Below, piece after piece: positions 1 to 9,432 of a stretch of 64,000 nucleotides of DNA. Under the pieces are notes generated by a model, which did not search any database, was not told the origin of the DNA, and saw only the letters and a program-made list of their open reading frames with translations. Numbering within the stretch: the first letter of the stretch is position 1; each line of letters starts with the position of its first letter. The stretch comes from an uncultured Eggerthellaceae bacterium (GTDB taxonomy: Bacteria; Actinomycetota; Coriobacteriia; Coriobacteriales; Eggerthellaceae): contig CAJURX010000005.1 of assembly GCA_910589125.1 (NCBI GenBank), forward strand, positions 1 through 64,000, written 5' to 3'. Position numbers and translations under genes: made by a program.

Positions 1-3000
1 GCCGCCCCGACGACCTCCTGCACCACAGACCCGCGCCCATCGTGGAGCAGATAGCTCGCGCTGCCCTGCACGACCTCTGCCAAGCGCTCGACCCCGACCA
101 CCGAGCGCGATCCGCCCGTGCGCGTGGATGCCGCATACAGGCGCTGCTCAGCCTCGGGCAAGGTGCACGATGCGAAGGTGGTTGTGTCGTAGAGCTCATC
201 TGTGACGGAGAGAGCCGGGGATGCGCCACCGAGCGACCTCAAGAGGGCATCCGCATCGTCCCCATCCACGACCGACGCCAAGAGGTGCGGTGCGCCCTGT
301 GGCACATGCGATACACCAGGAGCGAACAGCTCGCGCGCGATCCGGCACGCAGCCGGTATGGCCTCGGGCGTCACAGCGGGGTTCAAGGTGGCAGAGAGCG
401 CACCTGTCATGGCCGCCATGCCGTAGACGGACATGGCGAGCGCATCCCCCACATGCCGCGCCGCACCTGCATCCCCACCAGCCAGGCCCAAAAGGATCGA
501 GGGCAGCGCCCCGCCATCGCCAGAGCCCTGAGGGATCGTGCGAGATGCATGGTAGAGCGTGGACTCAGCCACCTTCTTGCCATCCCCATCATAGACCGCA
601 GCCATGAGGAGGAGGTCTCCCGAATGCACGGCCGCAAGCCGCCCCTCCACGCCATAGGAGAAGCTCAGATCCTCTCCAGGACCCACCGTGGATATCAGCT
701 GGCCGTCCGCATCATAGGAGTGCTCGGTCACGCCATGGGCACTGCTCTCCTCGCGGATGAGCCGCCCATCCTCATCGTAGGCATATGTGACCTCATCAGC
801 ATCTGCGCCCTCGCGCACCAGATATGCTCTGTTGCCAGAGGCGTCGTAGCCATAGCGCTCCGCATGCCACGTCCCGTCCTCGGTCGCATCGACGACGGAG
901 AGCTTGCCGCCCTCCGTATACGAGAAGGTGCGATGCGACTCATGAGCAGTGCCATCCTCGCCTTCGACCACGGCATCCTCTGAGGCGATGCGCCCATCTG
1001 CATCATAGGAATACGCGAATCGCGAGAGCTCAGCACCCTCAGCGGTCGCATGAACCACGGAGGTGACGCGTCCCTGATCGTCATAGGAGGTGCGCGTGAT
1101 GACCCCATCGGGGTGAGCGAGCGACACCGGTCGGCCCGCATCGTCATAGGAGTAGGCATAGGCACCCTCATCGGACTCAACGGATGACATGCGCCCTGAT
1201 GCATCGTAGGCGTATGCCACGCGTGCGCCGTCCGGATACGTGATGGAAGCCAGATCGCCCGCATCGTCATAGGAATAGGCGAGCGTCTGCCCGAAGCCGT
1301 CCGTCTCCGAGGTGAGCCGCCCCGCCCCATCGTAGGCATACGTCGCCTGCCCGCATGCATCCGTGCGCGAGACCACGCGCCCTTCCGCATCGTAGGAATA
1401 CATCGCCCCGTCGAGGGAGCTCGCGTCATAGGACTTCTCGAGCATCCGCCCCAGCTCATCGTAGTCATAGCGCGATGTGGCACCTGAGGGCGTGGTGAGG
1501 GAGGTCAGATACCCTCGCATGTCATAGGCCATGGATTCGGTGGCACCCGAAGGGGATGTGATGGAGGTGAGGTTCCCTTCTGCATCGTGGGAATATGAGG
1601 TCCTCTCACCCGCCGCGCCCGTGACGCTGATGATGTTGCCCGAAGCATCGCGCTCATAGGTGGTGGTGGCGCCATCCCCGTCCGTTGCGCGTGCGAGCCT
1701 GCCCGCTGCGTCATAGCCCCATGCCCGATCAGCACCTGCAGGGGATGTGGATGCGGTGAGGTTGCCGTCTGCATCATAGGCATACCCCCAGATGCCGCCC
1801 GTCGCATCCACCTGGCGCGTGAGGTTCCCTATCGGGTCGTATTCGAATGAGGTGCTCGCCCCGGCTCCATCCGTGATGGAAGTCAGCTGCCCTGCCGCAT
1901 CATAGGCGAAGGTGGTGGGCTTCGCACCTCCCACTGCCTCAGAGATGACGTTCGAGGCCCCGTCATAGGCATAGCGCGTGGTGATGGCACCCGACCTGAC
2001 GGAGGTGACGTTGCCGCGCCCGTCATAGGCGTAGCTCTCGGTGAGGCCCGCTCCATCAGCATAGCTCGAGAGCCTGCCTGCTGCATCATAGGTGAAGGCG
2101 TCCGTGGCACCCGTCCTATCGGCATGGGCCACCACATTGCCCATGAGGTCATAGCTCCACGTCTCCGACGCGCCCGATGCGCTCGCCTTGACCGGACGCC
2201 CCAGCCCATCGAGCTCATAGGTGACGGAGAGCCCGCAGTTATCAGCCTCTGAGATGGGTGCATCTGCAGCCCCATAGGTGAACGAGCGCACATACCCGAG
2301 CGGAGAAGAGGCGCTCACCATGCGCCCCACCCCATCGTAGGAATACGCATGCTCAGCGCCACGCGGATCGGTGACGCGCGTGGCGAGCCCGAGCGCGTTC
2401 ACGTCATAGGTGGTGGTAGCACCGGTAGGGTCGGTCTGGCGCACCAGAGCGCCCATGGCGTCGTATCCATAGGTGCTGACGTTGCCGCCTGCGCTCTCAT
2501 GGCGCACCATGTTGCCGCGCACGTCATAGGCGAACGATTCCGTGCCGCCAGAGGCATCCCTGTGGGATATGAGCTGACCGGCCAGGTCATAGGAATATGC
2601 ATCCTCATTCCCATTGGCATCTGTGACAGATGCCACATCCCCGCGCGCATCGTAGGTCGCACGGGTGAGGGCACCTGCGCCATCCACCTGCTCGATCATG
2701 CGCCCTGCCCCGTCATAGGCCGCATGGGTGCGATACCCATCCGCATCGGTCTGCGCGACCACGCGCCCTGCCGCATCCAGCTCATAGGACGTGATGCCGC
2801 CAACGGCATCCACCTGGGAGATGAGGCGCCCTGCCGCATCATAGGCGAAGCGCGTCTCATTGCCTGCGGCATCCGTCCGAGAGACCGCATTGCCTGCGGC
2901 GTCATAGGCGAAGCGGGTCGTGGCGCCTACGCCATCCGTCTCCGATGCCACGCGCCCGACCCCATCATAGGTGCGCACGGTGACCGCGCCATCATTGCCG

Positions 3001-6000
3001 CACTCCAGGAGCGCCGAGCCCCAGAGATCATACACCACAGAGGCCACGCGCCCAGCAGCATCCACATGCGACGTCAGCCGTCCTTCCACATCATAGGCAT
3101 AGCTCTCCGCCCCGATGCCATCCACAGAGGCGCGCACGACGCTCCCGCGCCAGTCGAGATCGAGCGAGGCTGTGCGCCCCAGGGCATCCGTGACGGAGAC
3201 GACGCGCCCGAGCGCGTCATAGCCCAAGCGCTCCGTTGAGCCATCTGGGAGCGTGATGCGCACGAGGTTGCCCGCCCCATCATGGGAATACGCCGTCTGG
3301 CGCCCGATGGGGTCGGTGACGGATATCCTGCGCCCTGCCGCATCGTAGGCATAGGTGGTGACAGCGCCCGCAGCATCGGTCTGGGAGATGAGGGCGCCCA
3401 GCGCGTCCCGCTCGAGCGCCATGGCGTTGCCCAGCGGGTCCGTCTCAGATGCCACGAGGCCAAGCGCATCGTAGGCATAGGTGGTGGCATTCCCGAGAGC
3501 GTCGGTCTCCTCCACCACATTGCCAAGGGCATCATAGGCGCATGTGACCGTGTTGCCCAGAGGATCGGTGACCGAGATCGGGCGACCTTCGCCATCATAG
3601 GAGAACGTCGTCTCATGCCCGAGCGCATCGGTGATGCCCACAACGCGGCCTGCAGCATCATTCTCTATGAGGGAAGTGCTGCCGACAGGGTCCGTCACAG
3701 AAGCCACGCGCCCAGCAGCATCGTAGGAATAGCCCCACGTGCGCCCCGATGCATCCACGCCCATGATGCGGCCTGCTGGCGAGAGCGCGAGCGTCGTGAC
3801 GAGACCGGCTGGCGAGGTGCGCGACAGCACGTCCTCGCCCTCATAGGTGAGAACCTCGCATCCGCCATCGGGATAGGTGATGCTGGCCACCTGGCCCCGC
3901 GCGGTGAAGGTGCGCGTGGTCACATTGCCCAGCGCATCGACCTCGCGAGCAGGTTCGGTGAGGTCCCCCTCATAGGAGCACGACTCAGAGGCGCCAGAGG
4001 GAAGCGTGTGGCTGACCACGCGCCCCAGCCCATCATAGGACCATGCTTCGCTCACGCCTGTCGCATCCACCTGCGAGATGAGGCGCCCGCGCGCGTCGTA
4101 GCCCTTGATGGTGGCATGCCCGAGAGGGTCGGTCTCGGATATGCAGTTGCCCACGCCATCATGGACATACGTCCACACGCCACCCGCCGCATCCGTCATG
4201 GAGGTCATGTTGGCAGCGGCATCATAGGTGAACGAGGTGACACCGCCCGTGCCCTCCACGAGCGCCATGAGCAAGCCGCGCGCATCGAGCAGATAGCGCG
4301 TCGTCGCACCGGTGCCATCGACCTCTGCCACCACGCGACCCATGGCATCATAGGAGGTCCGAGAGGTGTTGCCCGAAGGATCGGTGACCGAGATCTGCCG
4401 GCCCATGGCATCGTAGGCATAGGTGGTGACGCTCCCGAGCGCATCTGTCTGCGAGATCCGGTCAGCGCCATCGTAGGCGAATGACGTGGTGATGCCATCA
4501 GCATCCGTCTCGCTCGTCATGCGGCAGAGCTCATCATAGGTCCGCGTGAAGGCGCGCCCTGTGCTGGAAGCCTCTGCGAGGAGGTTCCCCTTGCCATCAT
4601 AGGCATAGGTGATGGTCTCCCCGTCGGGCAGCGTCTTCGCGACCACATGCCCTGCCTCATCATTGGCATAGGTGGTGGTCTGTCCGCGCAGGTCGGTCTG
4701 CGAGGCCAGGTATCCGTTGCCATCATAGGCGTAGGTGCCATGCTCATCGGAGATGACGTTGCCTTCTCCGTCATAGGCGCGCGTGACGACATGCCCATCT
4801 GGATAGCTCACGGATGTGGTGCGGAAGCGACCGTCATAGCGATAGGTGGTGATGGCACCCGTCGCATCCGTTGCCGTGGTGCATCCATCCGCATAGGCCA
4901 GCGCAGAGCGATCGCCATTCGCGTTCAGCTGGTAGGTGACGCGACCTTCCGCATCATAGGTGTTGCGCACCATGGGCGCACCGGTCGGGTCGCACCACTG
5001 GGTCATGCGCCCCTGCGCATCGTAGGCATAGGTGAGATGACCCCCACCCGCTTCGGTGACAGAGGTCAGGTCCCCACGCGCGTCATAGGCGTAGGCGACC
5101 ACGTTCCCGTCCGGCAGCGTCACCGAGCTCACGCGTCCCATGGCATCATGCGCGAAGGTGATGACGCGACCCGCAGGCGAGGTCACGCTCTCCATGAGGT
5201 GGTTGGCATCGTATCCCACGGTCGTGATCAGGCCCGCTGCAGAGGTGATGGTGGTGAGCATCCCATAGCAGTCGAACGAGAGCACGCGCCCGTCCTTGGA
5301 TGTCAGCTCGTAGCGGTAGAGATCCGGAGATGCAAGAGGCGCGCTTTCGGGCTTGTAGGCTATGCGAGCAAGCTCGAAGCCCGCATCCCCATCCAAGGCG
5401 TATCCGCCCTCCCCGTCTGGGTCGAAGAAATAGGATGCGCCATCAGATGCGGTGTAGATGAGCGCGCCTGAGGGAGCGGCGGAGATGCGATCGGTGAAGG
5501 AGAGCGACCAGCCTCGACCGAGAGCGCCCGAGGTGCCGGGATCCTTGGAATTGTAGGTGCGACGGACCTCGAAGTCCCCATCGAGGTCGGGCATGGATGC
5601 ATCGATGCCCTCGAGCACGAAGTTCCCGGTGTTCATGTTCACGGGCTCGAAGCCGTATTCGCAATGCTTGCCCCGCCCCATGAGACCTGAGTCTATGCGG
5701 CGCTTCTGATCCTCGGTCAGGTCTCCGGGATTGTAGGGCGCATTCGTCTTGGGGTTGCGCACGAAGATCGTGTTGCCGCCCACGACGAGGCAGTCCTGCA
5801 CGCGGTTGTCGCGTGCCAGCTGATCGAGCGTGGTCCCATAGTGGCCCGCGATGTAGGGAAGCGTATCCTTGGCTGATGCCTTGTAGACGAGGAAGGTATC
5901 CGACACCCCCTCCTTGCCCGAGGTGCCATCCTTGATGGCGAGCGCACGCACCTTGTAGAGCGTGTCGAAGGCCAAGCCAGAGAACACGTGGCTCTGCCAG

Positions 6001-8531
6001 TTGGAGAGCTTGTCCTTGTAGCGATTCGCATTCGGAATGGAATCCTGCCATTCGGTGGAATCGGGATACTTGTAGCTGCGAGATGCATATCCGATGCCCG
6101 TCTCGCCCTTCGGGTCCAGCGTGTAGGCGACGGTGGAGCGCGGCGTCGCCTCGCCATCGGCGAACACGCCATCCAATTGCAGCTTGTTGTCCGCATCGTG
6201 CTCAGTGAGGGCGCGGATGTTCACGGTGATGGCATCCAAGGGTCGCGCCTCATCCACCGGGTCGGGGATGCTCCAATCGATGGTGAGCCGAGGAGGATTG
6301 TCAGCGTAGCGATTCTGGAACATCTCGCATTGCATGCCTCGCTCATCCTCGGCCATCACGCAGAAGCCTCGCTGGACGTAGACGCCCTGCACCCAGTTGT
6401 TCACGCACTCGCGCACATCCCAATCGATGTAGCCAGGAGAGGTGTTCGCCTGGCGGAAGCACACGAGCTCATGGGTGTGGTCCTCCTGATTCGCCCACGT
6501 AAGGCTATCGAAGTCCCATGGCTCCATGACGCGATACAGCCCGAAGTTGGTGGCTCCACCCGAATACGCGCCGTTCTGATAGAGGGAGAAGGTGGCCGAG
6601 TCTATGCGCGCCTCGCTCATGATGTAGGAGAAGTCATAGTCGATCTCAGCATAGGTGCGGCACATGGCGTGACCGAGACCCTGGTTGAAGATGCCCGTGC
6701 CCGTCTTCTTGCCATCATCGTAGCCCGCATAGGCATACCCGTTCTCGCCGATGAGAAGGTTGCGCCATTGCTGCTCCACGCACCCCACGCGCACGGCTGC
6801 AGGGGCGATGTCCACGGTCGGGTCCACGCGCACCGGGTATGCGCGCTCAGGGCGTGCGAGCCACTCCCAGTCCGGCTCGAGCACAAGCGTCAGGCCCTCG
6901 GCTCTCTCCTCGAGGTCCAGCGTGATGCTCCCGCTCACCTCACCTGCCGCGTCTGTGGCTATGGGTGCCGCGATGCGCATGACCTCAGAGCCCTCAGCAT
7001 CCACGATCACGCAGATGCCCTCCTCCATGAAGGCCGACAGCCCAGCCGAGAGGCCCAAGCGCGTGTCGAATGGCTGCTCATCCACCACGCGCGTGAGCAC
7101 GATATCCTCCTTCACGACCGACCCCACGAGCGTGTACTGCCAGTCGATCCCAGGGCGTGCCTCGGTATAGCGGATGGCTTCTCCCACGGCGCACGCACGG
7201 GAGAGGTCGACATCCAGCGGAGAGAGCGTCACCGCATGCCCGTTGGCATGGAGCGAAAGGCCCGCTTCGCTCGCGACACCCTCCGGGTCCTTCGCCGGGA
7301 GCTCCGCCGTGAATGCATTGCTCTTGTTGCGATAGGTGGCAGGCTCCTCGAAGAGACCCTCCGCCACCGGCTCCAGCGTGTTGTCTATGGGACGGATATT
7401 GCCCGCTGCATCCTCGTAGGCAACATCCGCACCACCGATGACGGTGGAGAAGCTCTTCTCTGAGAGGCGCATGAGCGTGGCCTCGCCTTCTATGGCGACG
7501 GGCACACCCTCCACATCCGGCTGCTCGTAGTAGTCCTCAGGTGGGAGCGCCGGTATCTCAGGTGCCTCTTGCTGCCCCTGGTCATCTGAGGATGCATCCG
7601 GCGCGGACGCTTCCCCTGCGGACGCTTGCGCATGATCGGACCCGTCAGGAGATGGTGCGTCCTCATCGGGAGCGCCTCCCGTGGAAGGAGCGATATCATC
7701 AGGGACCTCATAGACATCAGGCTCCACCGGTGCGGGACCTGGCTGAGGAGCCCCTTCCTCTGCGAACGCCGCCGGGCCCATGCCCAACAGCGAGAAGGCG
7801 AGCGCGAACGTGAGGATGCATGAAACCGTGGCCGTTGCCCCCTTGCGAAGGTGCCTGTCCCAGATGCTGATCACCCAAGCCCTCCACCACGAGGCACCTC
7901 CAACAGCCCTCGTGCGCACGCATGCAGCGCATGTCGCGAAGATCCAGACCGCACCCAACCCCCAAGAGAGGAGGATGAAGGCCATAAGGGCCATCCCCTC
8001 ATGCGGGATGAGCGATGATGCAGCCCGGATGAGGATCCCGAGCACCACAGCCGCGATCGATGCCGCCAGCACGGGTACATAGGCGCCTCGCATGCTGCGC
8101 ATATCGCGGATGGGATGGAACCCTGGGGAGGGCGCAAGCGCGCACCCCGCGAGCAGCATGAGAGGAAGCGGAGCGAGCCCGAGCGCCGATCCCATGGCGA
8201 GCGATTCCAGCACCATGAGCGCTGCCTGCGTGCCGATATGCGGGAATAGCGAGAGATCAAGCAAGAATGCGAGGATGCCGTAGGCAAGGACGACCAGGGC
8301 AGATGACCCCAAGATGAGAGCACATCGCCCGACGATGCCTGGAGCGGCACGCATCACCCGATCCTTGAGAGGAGCTCCCGTCCTGCCATCCAGGAAGCCC
8401 GCGAAGATGCAGAGCGTCGCGAAAGCCGCGAGCGCGCAGCCCATCATGCCCACCGCGACCAACGGCGAGCGCACCGATACAGCATCGGCCACGAATACGG
8501 CTGCTGACGCTGATCCGCCAGCAGCGCGCAT
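1..8531 (-). CDS. Giant WapA-like RHS/YD-repeat protein with N-terminal membrane domain (3' end beyond window)
   Basis: The minus frame is open from 8531 to the left edge, at least 2843 codons. In order it shows about five hydrophobic helices (residues about 20-215), a signal-peptide-like stretch ending GMGPAAFA/EE (about 222-252), an Ala/Pro/Asp/Glu-rich linker, a DNRLRE-like domain (about 600-755, ending in PPRLTIDW), a LysM-like segment (about 880-925), a DUF6531/RHS entry motif (PVNMNTGNFVLEG, about 955) and some 70 YD repeats of about 21 residues (for example YDALGRVVSVTDALG) to about residue 2630. At the edge it reads YLLHDGRGSVVQEV, the RHS core motif that normally precedes a variable toxin tip, which is outside the window. 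This architecture resembles WapA-type contact-dependent toxins. The ATG at 8531 lacks a Shine-Dalgarno sequence. A GTG at 7874 behind GGTGGAGGG would make a classic secreted protein. Antisense ORFs here are shadows. Confidence 0.93.
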   Translation of the reverse strand, partial: MRAAGGSASAAVFVADAVSVRSPLVAVGMMGCALAAFATLCIFAGFLDGRTGAPLKDRVMRAAPGIVGRCALILGSSALVVLAYGILAFLLDLSLFPHIGTQAALMVLESLAMGSALGLAPLPLMLLAGCALAPSPGFHPIRDMRSMRGAYVPVLAASIAAVVLGILIRAASSLIPHEGMALMAFILLSWGLGAVWIFATCAACVRTRAVGGASWWRAWVISIWDRHLRKGATATVSCILTFALAFSLLGMGPAAFAEEGAPQPGPAPVEPDVYEVPDDIAPSTGGAPDEDAPSPDGSDHAQASAGEASAPDASSDDQGQQEAPEIPALPPEDYYEQPDVEGVPVAIEGEATLMRLSEKSFSTVIGGADVAYEDAAGNIRPIDNTLEPVAEGLFEEPATYRNKSNAFTAELPAKDPEGVASEAGLSLHANGHAVTLSPLDVDLSRACAVGEAIRYTEARPGIDWQYTLVGSVVKEDIVLTRVVDEQPFDTRLGLSAGLSAFMEEGICVIVDAEGSEVMRIAAPIATDAAGEVSGSITLDLEERAEGLTLVLEPDWEWLARPERAYPVRVDPTVDIAPAAVRVGCVEQQWRNLLIGENGYAYAGYDDGKKTGTGIFNQGLGHAMCRTYAEIDYDFSYIMSEARIDSATFSLYQNGAYSGGATNFGLYRVMEPWDFDSLTWANQEDHTHELVCFRQANTSPGYIDWDVRECVNNWVQGVYVQRGFCVMAEDERGMQCEMFQNRYADNPPRLTIDWSIPDPVDEARPLDAITVNIRALTEHDADNKLQLDGVFADGEATPRSTVAYTLDPKGETGIGYASRSYKYPDSTEWQDSIPNANRYKDKLSNWQSHVFSGLAFDTLYKVRALAIKDGTSGKEGVSDTFLVYKASAKDTLPYIAGHYGTTLDQLARDNRVQDCLVVGGNTIFVRNPKTNAPYNPGDLTEDQKRRIDSGLMGRGKHCEYGFEPVNMNTGNFVLEGIDASMPDLDGDFEVRRTYNSKDPGTSGALGRGWSLSFTDRISAAPSGALIYTASDGASYFFDPDGEGGYALDGDAGFELARIAYKPESAPLASPDLYRYELTSKDGRVLSFDCYGMLTTITSAAGLITTVGYDANHLMESVTSPAGRVITFAHDAMGRVSSVTLPDGNVVAYAYDARGDLTSVTEAGGGHLTYAYDAQGRMTQWCDPTGAPMVRNTYDAEGRVTYQLNANGDRSALAYADGCTTATDATGAITTYRYDGRFRTTSVSYPDGHVVTRAYDGEGNVISDEHGTYAYDGNGYLASQTDLRGQTTTYANDEAGHVVAKTLPDGETITYAYDGKGNLLAEASSTGRAFTRTYDELCRMTSETDADGITTSFAYDGADRISQTDALGSVTTYAYDAMGRQISVTDPSGNTSRTSYDAMGRVVAEVDGTGATTRYLLDARGLLMALVEGTGGVTSFTYDAAANMTSMTDAAGGVWTYVHDGVGNCISETDPLGHATIKGYDARGRLISQVDATGVSEAWSYDGLGRVVSHTLPSGASESCSYEGDLTEPAREVDALGNVTTRTFTARGQVASITYPDGGCEVLTYEGEDVLSRTSPAGLVTTLALSPAGRIMGVDASGRTWGYSYDAAGRVASVTDPVGSTSLIENDAAGRVVGITDALGHETTFSYDGEGRPISVTDPLGNTVTCAYDALGNVVEETDALGNATTYAYDALGLVASETDPLGNAMALERDALGALISQTDAAGAVTTYAYDAAGRRISVTDPIGRQTAYSHDGAGNLVRITLPDGSTERLGYDALGRVVSVTDALGRTASLDLDWRGSVVRASVDGIGAESYAYDVEGRLTSHVDAAGRVASVVYDLWGSALLECGNDGAVTVRTYDGVGRVASETDGVGATTRFAYDAAGNAVSRTDAAGNETRFAYDAAGRLISQVDAVGGITSYELDAAGRVVAQTDADGYRTHAAYDGAGRMIEQVDGAGALTRATYDARGDVASVTDANGNEDAYSYDLAGQLISHRDASGGTESFAYDVRGNMVRHESAGGNVSTYGYDAMGALVRQTDPTGATTTYDVNALGLATRVTDPRGAEHAYSYDGVGRMVSASSPLGYVRSFTYGAADAPISEADNCGLSVTYELDGLGRPVKASASGASETWSYDLMGNVVAHADRTGATDAFTYDAAGRLSSYADGAGLTESYAYDGRGNVTSVRSGAITTRYAYDGASNVISEAVGGAKPTTFAYDAAGQLTSITDGAGASTSFEYDPIGNLTRQVDATGGIWGYAYDADGNLTASTSPAGADRAWGYDAAGRLARATDGDGATTTYERDASGNIISVTGAAGERTSYSHDAEGNLTSITSPSGATESMAYDMRGYLTSLTTPSGATSRYDYDELGRMLEKSYDASSLDGAMYSYDAEGRVVSRTDACGQATYAYDGAGRLTSETDGFGQTLAYSYDDAGDLASITYPDGARVAYAYDASGRMSSVESDEGAYAYSYDDAGRPVSLAHPDGVITRTSYDDQGRVTSVVHATAEGAELSRFAYSYDADGRIASEDAVVEGEDGTAHESHRTFSYTEGGKLSVVDATEDGTWHAERYGYDASGNRAYLVREGADADEVTYAYDEDGRLIREESSAHGVTEHSYDADGQLISTVGPGEDLSFSYGVEGRLAAVHSGDLLLMAAVYDGDGKKVAESTLYHASRTIPQGSGDGGALPSILLGLAGGDAGAARHVGDALAMSVYGMAAMTGALSATLNPAVTPEAIPAACRIARELFAPGVSHVPQGAPHLLASVVDGDDADALLRSLGGASPALSVTDELYDTTTFASCTLPEAEQRLYAASTRTGGSRSVVGVERLAEVVQGSASYLLHDGRGSVVQEVVGA

Positions 8532-8600
8532 GTTGCAGCAAGGATAGCGTTCTTGCTCTGTGAGATCCCCCTGATCATCCCCCGTGCCATGATCTTCGCC

Positions 8601-8648
8601 CCCTTGCTGTGATCATGGATATGCTTACCTGATTATATGACCATATAG
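8601..8648 (-). promoter_or_regulatory. Probable promoter and leader of the RHS gene, with palindrome
   Basis: A perfect minus-strand -10 hexamer TATAAT lies at 8632-8637. It overlaps the palindrome TATATG-AC-CATATA at 8634-8647, in a locally AT-rich patch of an otherwise GC-rich window. No good -35 hexamer was found 17 bases upstream. An AAGGGGG ribosome-binding-like stretch follows near 8602-8608, just before an ATG at 8590. The palindrome could be an operator, but no regulator gene is adjacent. Confidence 0.5.
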
Positions 8649-8833
8649 CCGATATAACGCTCATGAATATTGACTATCTTCTGAATATATGGAACACGAT
8701 CAGAGAACAGGAGGCATCCTTGCCCATGGATGCAGGGGCTTCTGGGATGCAACGCATGGTCACTTCACCCATCATGCGCACCGAGCGTAGCCAAGCAGCG
8801 CTCCTACGAGCAACCTAGATCGAGACGATCTTC
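8649..8833. other. Non-coding stretch upstream of the RHS gene
   Basis: No ORF with coding character or ribosome-binding site was found on either strand. The first 60 bases are AT-rich and could carry upstream promoter elements. The rest has no recognisable motif. Confidence 0.4.
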
Positions 8834-8956
8834 GTAGGGGCACGCTTCACGTGCGCCCGCATCCTCGATAGAGGCAAAACGGACACCAACGCGCATCACC
8901 TCCGTGCATGAGGGTGCACCGCCAGAGCGGCACCTACGGGATCGCCTACCCTACAC
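8834..8956. repeat. Dispersed intergenic repeat fragment, copy 1
   Basis: This non-coding segment begins GTAGGGGCACGCTTCA, 16 bases identical to positions 26972-26987. It continues CGTGCGCCC, making an imperfect hairpin with the GGGGCACG just before it. It ends near GCCTACCCTAC, roughly the reverse complement of the start, so the ends look like degenerate terminal inverted repeats. There is no coding capacity. It could be a REP- or MITE-like element or a decayed remnant. Confidence 0.45.
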
Positions 8957-8984
8957 GACGATACCGACCAAGAACGTGCTGATA

Positions 8985-9014
8985 CGAAAAGAGGAGGCCT
9001 AGGGGCCTCCTCTT
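8985..9014 (-). terminator. Rho-independent terminator of the 81-aa gene
   Basis: The arms AAGAGGAGGCC and GGCCTCCTCTT form a near-perfect hairpin around a TAGG loop, directly 3' of the gene ending at 9043. On the minus strand a TTTT run follows the stem. Confidence 0.8.
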
Positions 9015-9042
9015 CATCCGCACACCATGCATCCGTAGATGG

Positions 9043-9288
9043 CTACTGGCGCATCTTGTATTCCTCGAGAGCGATATCCGAGATGGCGGGATTGGCGCAT
9101 TTCGTCCAAACGGGCTCGCCGACGACATCCTGCTGGACCGCCATGGCTTGGACTCCCAAGAGCACCTCCGGCTCGCCATCCTCTACGACGACCTTCACCA
9201 ACGCCTCCATGTTTCCCGGGTTGAACACATACTTGTCGATACCCGTGGCTTCATCGTATTCGTGGGATACCACTTCCAGCTTGGGCAT
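9043..9288 (-). CDS. Small conserved-looking protein of unknown function (81 aa)
   Basis: The protein begins MPKLEVVSHEYDEATG and is acidic, Val/Glu-rich and apparently beta-strand rich. It has no signal peptide or membrane segment and one cysteine, near residue 64. AGGAGGAG sits just upstream of the ATG and fixes the start. A strong terminator follows the stop and another hairpin separates it from the lipoprotein gene upstream, so it is probably monocistronic. I do not recognise the family. Confidence 0.7.
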   Translation of the reverse strand: MPKLEVVSHEYDEATGIDKYVFNPGNMEALVKVVVEDGEPEVLLGVQAMAVQQDVVGEPVWTKCANPAISDIALEEYKMRQ

Positions 9289-9371
9289 GTTCTCCTCCTG
9301 TCATCGATGCTCGCGATAAGGACTGTGGATAAGTGTAGAGAGGGCTGCCTGCATAGAAGAAATACCGAAAC

Positions 9372-9408
9372 GGAAGGCCCCTATGCCTCTTTGGAATAAG
9401 GGCCTTCC
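9372..9408 (-). terminator. Hairpin terminator after the beta-propeller lipoprotein gene
   Basis: The 9-bp arms GGAAGGCCC and GGGCCTTCC are perfect complements around a 19-nt loop, about 25 bases beyond the stop at 9433. On the minus strand the stem is followed by GTTTCGGTATTTCTTC, a modest T-rich tail. Confidence 0.65.
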
Positions 9409-9432
9409 CGAGGCAGGCGCGCCCAGAGCTAG

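Noticed and set aside
2349..4484. Long plus-strand ORFs opposite the YD repeats (also 42-983 and 5988-7463)
   Set aside because: They are antisense shadows of the repeat gene. Their periodic Gly/Ile/Arg/His composition mirrors the YD codons and there are no ribosome-binding sites.
640..5300. Regular spacing of about 63-66 bases resembling a CRISPR or tandem array
   Set aside because: The units are degenerate codon-level YD repeats with no conserved spacer/repeat split.
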